Assembly (NCBI RefSeq): GCF_032594355.1
Contig: NZ_CP131061.1
Coordinates: 62,001-126,000, forward strand
Source of the DNA: Methanolapillus ohkumae
Lineage (GTDB): Archaea > Halobacteriota > Methanosarcinia > Methanosarcinales > Methanosarcinaceae
DNA length: 64,000 bases
Direction of reading: 5' to 3'
Part shown: positions 54,407-61,541 of the stretch, piece by piece
How the letters are laid out: each line of letters opens with the position of its first letter
Numbering within the stretch: the stretch's first letter is position 1
Notes under the pieces: model-generated
Databases searched by the model: none
The model's input: only the letters and a program-made list of their open reading frames with translations
What the model was told of the DNA's origin: nothing
Made by a program: the position numbers and the translations under genes

Positions 54407-55296
54407 GCGACAACAAACCTTTTAATTTACTCACGCCTGGCCACAACGGTTGTGCCGGATGCTGTGACGCGCTTGCCGCGAAATACGTTTTGATGGCAAC
54501 CGGACCGGATTGCATTATTATCAACCCGACCGGCTGCTTAGAAGTGATGACAACGCCGTTTCCCAAAACGGCTTGGAACGTTCCATGGATTCACTCGTTG
54601 TTTGAAAACGGCGGCGCTGTCGCGTCCGGTGTTGAAGCGGCGTTGATTGCTCTTGGCCGGAAAGGAAACACAAAAGTGATTGGAATCGGCGGCGACGGCT
54701 CGACGATGGACATCGGAATCGGTGCCTTGTCCGGGGCTTTTGAGCGCGGGCACGACATTACTTATGTTTGTGTGGACAATGAGGCGTACATGAACACCGG
54801 TGTTCAGCGCAGCAGCGGAACGCCGTTTGGCGCGTCGACGACGACCAGTCCGTTTGGAAAACAATCGTATGGAAACAATACGAAAAAGAAGGACATGCCG
54901 GCGATTATGGCAGCGCATGGTTCCCCATATGTGGCGACGACGTCGATTGGTTACGCGAACGATATGATTAAAAAAGTCAAAAAAGCGGTGGATGTGAAAG
55001 GTCCGACCTACATTCACGCGCATGCGCCCTGCCCGACCGGCTGGGGTTTTGACTCATCCAAAACCATTGAAATTGCGAAGCTTGCCGTGGACACGTGCCT
55101 GTGGCCGCTTTATGAAATGGAAGACGGTGTTGTAACCGGCGTTAAAAAAGTGAAGGACCCAAAACCGGTGGTAGATTACCTCAAAACCCAATCCCGTTTC
55201 AAGCATTTGTTTAAAATGGAAGGCGGCGACAAGGAAATCGAGAAAATCCAGGCTTTGGCCGACAAAAATATTGCATTCTACGGGCTTGATAAATAA
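54403..55296 (+). CDS. porB: Pyruvate:ferredoxin oxidoreductase, beta subunit
   Basis: 297 residues. The thiamine diphosphate-binding motif is GIGGDGSTMDIGIGALSGAF with DNEAYMNTGVQRSSGTP; cysteines for a [4Fe-4S] cluster are in GHNGCAGCCDAL and further on. APCPTGWGFD is typical of pyruvate enzymes. The whole por operon is more GC-rich than its surroundings, as expected for a highly expressed central enzyme. Ends in TAA inside a terminator hairpin. Confidence 0.95.
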   Translation: MSDNKPFNLLTPGHNGCAGCCDALAAKYVLMATGPDCIIINPTGCLEVMTTPFPKTAWNVPWIHSLFENGGAVASGVEAALIALGRKGNTKVIGIGGDGSTMDIGIGALSGAFERGHDITYVCVDNEAYMNTGVQRSSGTPFGASTTTSPFGKQSYGNNTKKKDMPAIMAAHGSPYVATTSIGYANDMIKKVKKAVDVKGPTYIHAHAPCPTGWGFDSSKTIEIAKLAVDTCLWPLYEMEDGVVTGVKKVKDPKPVVDYLKTQSRFKHLFKMEGGDKEIEKIQALADKNIAFYGLDK

Positions 55297-55305
55297 TTAT
55301 CAAGC
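55284..55305 (+). terminator. Terminator of the por operon
   Basis: A 9-bp perfect stem GCTTGATAA / TTATCAAGC with loop ATAA, followed by TCTTTTCTTTTTTC. The porB stop codon is in the stem. Confidence 0.85.
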
Positions 55306-55390
55306 TCTTTTCTTTTTTCATAGTTGAAACATTTTTTTTATCATGACCTTTATTTTATTATTGTTTCTGTTTTTATTTTGTTTCGTTTAT

Positions 55391-55665
55391 TTTGTTTCGT
55401 TTATTGATTTTCAACGTGTCATCATGTATTGGAGATTAGGAGAGCGTATTGTTCTTGAGGAACAACATGGGAAAAGAGCGGGCAGAATATGGAAAGCCGG
55501 CTTCTTGCGAATTTGGCACATGAAATTGAACCCGAATACGGAAGTGGTTTTTCGGTTCGAACATTAGAGCAGTGCCGTCAGTTTTATCGGACCTATCCAA
55601 TTGCGAACGCATTGCGTTCGCAATTGAACGGGTATCCGTACAGGAAAAGCGGTTGGAAATTTTAA
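55391..55665 (+). pseudogene. Broken DUF1016 (YhcG-type) nuclease gene, N-terminal domain only
   Basis: Reading RVIMYWRLGERIVLEEQHGK in one frame, GKERAEYGKPA in the next, and LLANLAHEIEPEYGSGFSVR then TLEQCRQFYRTYP in the third gives the usual N-terminal domain of DUF1016 proteins (PDDEXK-type nucleases). At least two frame changes occur. The nuclease part is missing; the frame stops at TAA 55663-55665. A palindromic hairpin (55598-55626) sits in the last part. Confidence 0.6.
55598..55626. terminator. Perfect 14-bp palindromic hairpin
   Basis: CAATTGCGAACGCA and TGCGTTCGCAATTG around a single T, within the DUF1016 remnant. Same style as the hairpin at 13543-13573. Not followed by a U run on the plus strand, so its role as terminator is uncertain. 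Confidence 0.45.
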
Positions 55666-55687
55666 AAACATATTTTAAAAATTATGA

Positions 55688-56089
55688 TTATTCAAAATCA
55701 ACCGGTGAAATTTTTCCATTTATTTTTTCATAAGCTGAGACATCTTTTTCCAGTTGTTCCAACAAAATTTTGGCGGCGGCCGGAGATAAAATCAGCTGTT
55801 CATTGGAACATTGAATTCGATTTTCCGGATTTCTTTGTCCCAAATTTGTCAACGCGTATGTAAAGTTTGGGAAATCCACTCTTGGTACAGATATTCCGTT
55901 TTTTTGATTTCTTTCTTCCCGTTCTCTTAGAATTTGTTGAGTTAATTCTTTCATTGATTTTCGGGTTTCCTCCAAAAACGCAAACGTGTTGTCCCAATCT
56001 TTTTCAGTCATCCAACCGGAGACCGTATTTTCAGAATCAGATATGTCCATATTAAATTTATTTCTGACTTCATGACTCATTTCAAACAC
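55688..56089 (-). CDS. DUF3467-like protein, partner of the PIN gene
   Basis: 133 residues (an ATG three codons in gives MSHEVRNKF). The C-terminal part, ending LILSPAAAKILLEQLEKDVS then AYEKINGKI, follows the pattern of DUF3467, a small domain of unknown function. The N-terminal half is helical and charged. It overlaps the end of the PIN-domain gene by eight bases, so the two are co-translated and may form a toxin-antitoxin-like pair in toxin-first order; this is inference. Ends in TAA. Confidence 0.55.
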   Translation of the reverse strand: MFEMSHEVRNKFNMDISDSENTVSGWMTEKDWDNTFAFLEETRKSMKELTQQILREREERNQKNGISVPRVDFPNFTYALTNLGQRNPENRIQCSNEQLILSPAAAKILLEQLEKDVSAYEKINGKISPVDFE

Positions 56090-56696
56090 CCTTTTTTAAT
56101 GAATTGATGATATTATTTTGAAAAGATAAAAATCTATTTTTTGCAACTTTTTCATCCCAATTTCGATATTTTACACCATTGACTGTGTTTGGGATTTCGA
56201 TATGATTATAGTATTTTAAATTTGCTGCAACATATGAATTCAAATTAAATTTTTGTGGGTAAGTATCGTGCAAAAACTCCAAAAAAATAGGAGCGATCAT
56301 CTTCATACATTTTATTGGGCGAGAAGACAATTTCCTGTAAGCCTCAAAAATATTAATCAATTCGTAATCATTCGATACCAAAATATCTGCATCAAACTCA
56401 ACCGTCGCCGTCAAGACCCGAAAATCATTATCTTGAATCAAATTGCGGCCAATAAATTGATTACATTCATTTTTTATTTTTTGAAACAAATCCGGATTTA
56501 CATTCACTTTTTGAATAAAATCTTCTTCTTGAAAAATCCGTTTTGTTCGCTGGTCCAAAACTTCCTCGTAAACTTCAGTTGGCATAATTGCTGTATATTC
56601 ATTTTCCTGAACAATCGCGCAAAACATCTCCCAAAGATCCACTCGTTCATGGATAAATGAAATTGGAATGTTGACGTCAAGGACAATTTTAGATAT
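56082..56696 (-). CDS. PIN-domain nuclease (VapC-like), probably started at a non-standard AUA codon
   Basis: The PIN fold begins x-SKIVLDVNIPISFIHERVDL (first acidic residue Asp in VLDVN), followed by MPTEVYEEVL (Glu), DNDFRVLTATVEFDADILVSND with the paired Asp, and NDYELINIF. The first standard start in frame, GTG 56642, would cut off the catalytic first strand. The codon in the expected start position is ATA (56694-56696). GGTG lies seven bases upstream and a TATA-like CTTATATAC at 56738-56746 would put the transcript start about 20 bases before it. Either AUA is used, or the gene has lost its start and is decaying. About 204 residues. Ends in TGA. Confidence 0.65.
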   Translation of the reverse strand: MSKIVLDVNIPISFIHERVDLWEMFCAIVQENEYTAIMPTEVYEEVLDQRTKRIFQEEDFIQKVNVNPDLFQKIKNECNQFIGRNLIQDNDFRVLTATVEFDADILVSNDYELINIFEAYRKLSSRPIKCMKMIAPIFLEFLHDTYPQKFNLNSYVAANLKYYNHIEIPNTVNGVKYRNWDEKVAKNRFLSFQNNIINSLKKGV

Positions 56697-57003
56697 CGGA
56701 CCACACCGGATTGAAATAAAAAAAGCTTTATCCGATTGTATATAAGTTTTTTTAAATGTTTTTGTTTACAATATATCTATATTTTATATAAATCACATGT
56801 CGTTGTTTTTTAAAAAAGGAAAAAGAACAAACATCATTTTTATTGGAAAAGTCAAAAAAAGCAACCCCCATTTTGTTGAAAAAAAATCGAAAAATTCACC
56901 ACCGTAAGGTGTGTATGCCACCGCTCGAAGTGAAGAAAAAAGAAGGAGACGAAAAAAGAAGGAGAAGAAAAAGAACAAACATTCACAGATGTTGTTCATT
57001 TTT
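56697..57003. other. Intergenic region between the PIN gene and the chaperonin gene
   Basis: Contains the TATA-like box of the PIN gene (56738-56746) and a purine-rich stretch of AGAAGGAG-type units near 56935-56990. No gene seen. Confidence 0.45.
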
Positions 57004-58629
57004 TTATTTCTTCAGCAATATTTCATCCACACGCAAAATATTTGCCACGCACTCGAAAGCCGCCACCAACCCGTATTTTTTCACCGTCGCGCAGTCAAAA
57101 ACTTGCGGGTCGTTGGCCATCACTTTTCCGGACACGTCAATCCGGGCATCAATGCCCTCTTCTTGCATCGCCGACAATTGAATCAATGCGTCTATGGAAT
57201 CCATGCCAATGTTTTGCGCCAAAAATTTCGGGACAGCTTCCACCGCCTTCGCAAATTCCAAGACGGCCAATTGCGCTTTTCCATCGAGAGTGTTGGCAAA
57301 AATCCGCAAAGACCGCGCAAGGAAATATTCCGTTCCGCCGCCGCCGGTCACAACACTCGGGTTTTTCAAAAGAAGCGCCGCTGTGTTAAGCGCGTCGTCG
57401 GCCGCTTCTTCAATTTTTCCAAGACCGTATTTGACCGGCTCGTGAATCAAAACGGATGTGATCGGACCGGAAACGGCCAGATACGCAAACGTTTCATACC
57501 GCGTCTTTTGAATCGTAATTTCATCGGCAAAACCCAAGAGATCCGGGGTTAAGTCTTCTAAAATAACCGAATATTGAGCACCGGTCGCCCGGGCAATGTA
57601 GTCTAAATCCGCTTCTTTAAGCCGCTTGAACAACAAAATTTTATTTTTGGCAAACGCTTCTTCGATGACGGCATCCACTTCCCCTTCACAAAAGACAAGG
57701 TTGGCACCGCTTTTAAGAACTTTTAACGCGAAGTTTTCGGCAACATCATTTTTTGCGCATTTAAAATCAAATGCGGTCGTCGGATTATCGATCCGAATAA
57801 AATGCTCCGGATTGAGATATCCGCTTTTCACTTTCAAGTCATTCCGAAGCAATAAAATCCGTGGGGAAAGGATTTGTTTCGGCATATCTTCCCGGGCCGG
57901 AATTTCATCCAAAATGACACCCTGAAATGTCAAAACATCCGGACTTCCTCTTTTTTTCAAAATTTTAACGTTTTCTTCCAAATCCAAAAAGGATGATTCA
58001 TCCGCATACCGGTCAATTTCAATCACCGTTTGAATCATCGCTTTTGCCAAGGCGGTCGCTTGTTCCCCTTCAATTCCTTTGGAGAAAGCGGCGGCGTAAA
58101 CTGCTGAAAAAATCATTTCATTGTCCGCCTCTTCACAGACAAATTCCAACATTTCATACGCTTTTCCCATTGCCAGTTCATATCCATCAATAATTGTCAT
58201 GGGATGAACCTTTTTTCGAAGAAGGGATACGGCATTCAGCAACAAACCGCACGCCAAAATCAGCGCATATTTCGTTCCGTCTCCACATGATTTGTCCATG
58301 GATTGACCCAGACGTTTGAGAGATACGGCGACCGGATGCAGCAAATCAATCTCTTTGAGGATGGTTTTTCCGTCGCTTGTCAAATAAACATCGCCGACCG
58401 GATTGACAATCATTTTATTCATTCCAAGAGGACCGTATGAAGAGGCCACCATTTTTAAAATATCCGATACAAGCGTCTCAATATGAAACATCAATGAAAC
58501 ATCATCAACCGGTTCGGTCACGGAACGCTCTCGAAGCGTTCGGATCAACTCGTCCGGAATCGGAGAGGGGGACGCCTTTGAAAAACCGGATTGATTGCCG
58601 GCAAAACCGGATGGAAGGGATGTGAACAA
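57004..58629 (-). CDS. Divergent group II chaperonin (thermosome-like)
   Basis: The group II chaperonin pattern is evident: SSYGPLGMNKMIV, TSDGKTILKEIDLLHPVA, the ATP loop SCGDGTKYALILA, KYGLGKIEEAADDALNTAA (catalytic Asp region) and VVTGGGGTEYFLARSLR. Identity to standard thermosome subunits is clearly lower, e.g. GDGTK for GDGTT and no Met/Gly-rich C-terminal tail. Methanosarcina species carry such divergent Hsp60 paralogues besides the normal thermosome, so this is probably an auxiliary subunit. The TTG at 58629 has GGAGGT six bases upstream and is preferred to the ATG at 58659, giving 541 residues. Ends in TAA. Confidence 0.85.
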   Translation of the reverse strand: MFTSLPSGFAGNQSGFSKASPSPIPDELIRTLRERSVTEPVDDVSLMFHIETLVSDILKMVASSYGPLGMNKMIVNPVGDVYLTSDGKTILKEIDLLHPVAVSLKRLGQSMDKSCGDGTKYALILACGLLLNAVSLLRKKVHPMTIIDGYELAMGKAYEMLEFVCEEADNEMIFSAVYAAAFSKGIEGEQATALAKAMIQTVIEIDRYADESSFLDLEENVKILKKRGSPDVLTFQGVILDEIPAREDMPKQILSPRILLLRNDLKVKSGYLNPEHFIRIDNPTTAFDFKCAKNDVAENFALKVLKSGANLVFCEGEVDAVIEEAFAKNKILLFKRLKEADLDYIARATGAQYSVILEDLTPDLLGFADEITIQKTRYETFAYLAVSGPITSVLIHEPVKYGLGKIEEAADDALNTAALLLKNPSVVTGGGGTEYFLARSLRIFANTLDGKAQLAVLEFAKAVEAVPKFLAQNIGMDSIDALIQLSAMQEEGIDARIDVSGKVMANDPQVFDCATVKKYGLVAAFECVANILRVDEILLKK

Positions 58630-58679
58630 AACAAAACCTCCTGCATTTGAAATAATCATACATCAAATCAATTTTTGTC

Positions 58680-58730
58680 GAATTGATTTACTGAATTGAT
58701 TTACTGAATTGATTTACTGAATTGATTTAA
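58680..58730. repeat. 13-bp tandem repeat, nearly 4 units
   Basis: Three full units of GAATTGATTTACT and most of a fourth, upstream of the chaperonin gene and downstream of the hydantoinase-family gene. Confidence 0.88.
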
Positions 58731-58803
58731 TTGAATTGATTTTTTATTGAATAAACATTTTTATTGAATAATTTTTTTAAATCGGATTTATATTTTATTC
58801 GAT

Positions 58804-60798
58804 TTAAACCTTTACACCGCTTATATTTTTCTGGTCTTGCTGGCCGTCATTGTCAATGCCGGCTTTTCTCGGTGTTCCGATACCGACGCCGAGCAACCGT
58901 ATTTCAAGCGGTTTTTCAACGGAATATCCGGTCTTGATTTCTTTTTGTTGAATATCAATTCGGACGGCATCTTGAGTAAGTCCGTACAAGTTCATATGAT
59001 CATAAATCCGGCATTTGATCCATTCTTTTCCTTTCGCAATGGCTTCTTGATAAGACTCGTCTTCTGTTTTTCCGGATTCGGTAAATGATATATAAACATT
59101 GGAGCCGACGGATTTTGGTCGAATTAAAACGTCCGACCGGAAAATGACATCTCCGGTCAACGCGCCGACTGCGTTTCCGACATCGAAATATTGAGGCAAA
59201 ACCAATTCGATATCCAAAAGATCGCACAATTTTTCGCTGTAAGCCATCACCGGCGCTCCGATAAGAACGACCGGCATATTTATTTTCAATTTTGTATGCG
59301 GCGAATCCAGAACCAACGAACGGATTTCTTCCGCTTTTAAAGACGGCAGGAAAAATGCGGCCAAATCCGTGGCCATCTTTTCGGAAACCATTTCCCGAAT
59401 TCGTCTGCACATTTCTTCCGGTTTTTTGTTCACATAATCCGCCAAAATTTTTGCGCCGATAGTCGCGGCTTCCCTATCCCATTTCACATAAATTCCCAAA
59501 ACATGAAGCGCGTCCGTTGGCGTAAATCCGATATGGGTAACATATCTTTTTGAGACTAAAGCATCTAACGCTTTGGAGAACATTAACGGGTGGTCGCCGA
59601 CTTTTTTGGAAATTTCATAAACGGAAACGGGTTCTTTTTCGGAACAAATAGCATCGTAAACCTTTTGTTCGTAGGGACTCAGCGCGATGTCAAGGGAAAA
59701 AGACGGCCCAGACGCCGTAAAAAATGAGGTACCTTGAATGACCGGATCCAAAATCCGGTCGGATGGTCTGTCGGCGCATTTCATTTTGGCAGCAAATCCC
59801 GGATATTGAAGGGCAGCCAAAGACAGAGGAACGACGCGTCGTGGGCCGATATGAATCTCTTGACTCAACCAAACGTGACTATCGCCTCCAAGGGCGGACG
59901 TGCTCATTTGAATGGCCCGAACCATTGTTTTCCAACCGCCGACGATGGCGCCGGAATCACTAATGCTTGGAATTCCGTTTTGAATCATGGAAATATCCGT
60001 GCTGGTTCCACCCACATCAATGGTCACACATGTATTTTTTCCGGTCAGGTGCGCGGCGCCGACAAGACTTGCGGCAGGTCCTGAAAAGACTGACTCCACC
60101 GGGCGTTTGAGGGCTTCTTCAATTGATACCAACGATCCGTCACACTTCATAATCATCATGCCGGATGAAATACCTTTTTGGTTCATGACCGTTGAAATGG
60201 ATTTGACAAACTGATGCGTGACCGGAATCAGTTGCGCATTTAAAACAGCGGTCAGCGTCCGTTCATAAACGCCAAGCGCGCGGGACAATTCGTGGCCGCA
60301 CACGACCGGCAAATTCGTCAATTTCTGCACATATTCTTTGACCGCCAGCTCATGTTCCGGATTTCGAACGCTGAAATAAGAGGAAATAGCATAAGAAGCC
60401 ACTTTATTTTGGGTGCTTTTCACAAATTCTTCCACGACTTCAAAATCGGCGGAAGGATCATTTAAAGGATTTCCATCGGTATCGTGTCCGCCGCGAATCT
60501 CAATGAGGTCTTCCACCGGCAAATCACCGGCAACGGAATAGCCGATTAAAATCAAACCGGTCGGGTACCCTTTTCCTTCCAGAGTCGTATTCGTGGCGAG
60601 GGTTGTTGAAACGGATGTAAACTTTATTTTCTGAAGCAAATCGGGCGTCAATCCGTCCATCGCATTTGAGATTCCGAGAATTAAATCCGGATATGTTGTC
60701 AAAGCTTTGCTTTTTTCAATGACGGCACCGGTGGATAAATCCATCAATATGGCGTCTGTATATGTTCCTCCAGTATCAATTCCAAGACCAAGATTCAT
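58804..60798 (-). CDS. Hydantoinase/oxoprolinase family protein (HyuA-like)
   Basis: 664 residues from the ATG at 60798 (AAGGA ten bases upstream; an in-frame GTG three codons earlier overlaps the SD). An actin-like ATPase opening, GLGIDTGGTYTDAILMD, and phosphate/adenosine loops TSVSTTLATNTTLEGKG and TIDVGGTSTDIS, then FSGPAASLVGAA, are typical of hydantoinase/oxoprolinase A subunits. No B subunit (HyuB) is adjacent. The substrate is unknown; methanogens often keep single copies near methyltransferase genes, and here the fused methyltransferase gene is the next one upstream. A 37-bp repeat array lies 100-210 bp upstream. Ends in TAA. Confidence 0.85.
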   Translation of the reverse strand: MNLGLGIDTGGTYTDAILMDLSTGAVIEKSKALTTYPDLILGISNAMDGLTPDLLQKIKFTSVSTTLATNTTLEGKGYPTGLILIGYSVAGDLPVEDLIEIRGGHDTDGNPLNDPSADFEVVEEFVKSTQNKVASYAISSYFSVRNPEHELAVKEYVQKLTNLPVVCGHELSRALGVYERTLTAVLNAQLIPVTHQFVKSISTVMNQKGISSGMMIMKCDGSLVSIEEALKRPVESVFSGPAASLVGAAHLTGKNTCVTIDVGGTSTDISMIQNGIPSISDSGAIVGGWKTMVRAIQMSTSALGGDSHVWLSQEIHIGPRRVVPLSLAALQYPGFAAKMKCADRPSDRILDPVIQGTSFFTASGPSFSLDIALSPYEQKVYDAICSEKEPVSVYEISKKVGDHPLMFSKALDALVSKRYVTHIGFTPTDALHVLGIYVKWDREAATIGAKILADYVNKKPEEMCRRIREMVSEKMATDLAAFFLPSLKAEEIRSLVLDSPHTKLKINMPVVLIGAPVMAYSEKLCDLLDIELVLPQYFDVGNAVGALTGDVIFRSDVLIRPKSVGSNVYISFTESGKTEDESYQEAIAKGKEWIKCRIYDHMNLYGLTQDAVRIDIQQKEIKTGYSVEKPLEIRLLGVGIGTPRKAGIDNDGQQDQKNISGVKV

Positions 60799-60897
60799 AG
60801 AAAGCACATCCTTTCAATTGAAAATGAAATATAAATGAAATATAAATGAAAAATAAATTGAAAAAAAATGAAAGTGGAAATCAAGTTGATAAATAGT

Positions 60898-61008
60898 GAT
60901 AGACACTTTTAATGATTAGACCGCTAATAGATATGATAGACACTTTTAATGATTAGATCGCTAATAGATACGATAGACACTTTTAATGACAGAGTCACTG
61001 CGATAAAA
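60898..61008. repeat. 37-bp direct repeats, 3 units plus a partial fourth
   Basis: Units start at 60898, 60935 and 60972. Each opens GATAGACACTTTTAATGA, and the first two continue TTAGAYCGCTAATAGATA. A partial unit, GATAGCACTTTTAATGACAG, lies at about 61038. Spacing is constant at 37 bp. The array is 100-210 bp upstream of the hydantoinase-family start codon, a position suited to regulator binding. Confidence 0.88.
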
Positions 61009-61090
61009 TTAAACGTTGTTAATAATACAAATCATATGATAGCACTTTTAATGACAGGGTCGTTTTTTGTGAAAACAAACAGACAATTTT

Positions 61091-61121
61091 TGAAAGCCGC
61101 CGGATACGGCGGCGACTTTCA
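61091..61121. terminator. GC-rich hairpin in the methyltransferase-hydantoinase gap
   Basis: TGAAAGCCGCCG, loop GATA, CGGCGGC, then GA and CTTTCA; about 12-13 pairs with a small bulge. On the plus strand it is followed by TTTTTGG. Confidence 0.5.
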
Positions 61122-61365
61122 TTTTTGGAGAGGTTTAGATTTTTGAAGTTTTTCGTTTTTTTGGAGGTTCAGACTTTTTAATCTGTATTTTTTAGGGTTG
61201 GATTTAAATGTCTGTATTTTAAATTTTCTTCATTTTACGGAGGTTTAAATTTTTATAAGACTCTTGTTTTTGATTTTTTTGCGTTGGACGGTTTTTGGAA
61301 ATATAGTTTTTTGGGGGGGTTAAATTTCAAAAACGTCAAAGCATTATGTTTTTGTGAATGTTTTT

Positions 61366-61403
61366 GTGAAACAAGGATACATTTTTAATTTTCCTTGTTT
61401 CAC
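61366..61403 (-). terminator. Terminator downstream of the fused methyltransferase gene
   Basis: 12-bp perfect arms GTGAAACAAGGA and TCCTTGTTTCAC around a 14-base loop, 140 bp after the stop codon; T-rich sequence on both sides. Confidence 0.6.
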
Positions 61404-61541
61404 TTTTATTTTTGATTGTTTTTGATTATTTTTGAATGGTCCAAAAAAACGAGTGGTTTTAAATCTTGTTTTCGGATTTTTTCAAAAGTGTGGTTGGTTA
61501 TGTTTTATGTTTTTGAATTAATGTTTTTGATTTTTTTAAAT

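Larger units (their letters stand above)
60799..61541. other. 740-bp intergenic region with repeats and hairpins
   Basis: Between the methyltransferase gene and the hydantoinase-family gene, both minus. It contains a 37-bp direct repeat array, two strong hairpins, and a T/G-rich strip (61140-61360) with GGAGGTT-like words. No gene I can support. Confidence 0.55.

Noticed and set aside
55343..55567. 74-residue membrane protein ending in TAG
   Set aside because: Its second half follows a DUF1016 domain that changes frame, so it is a pseudogene, and the TAG is not a real gene end.
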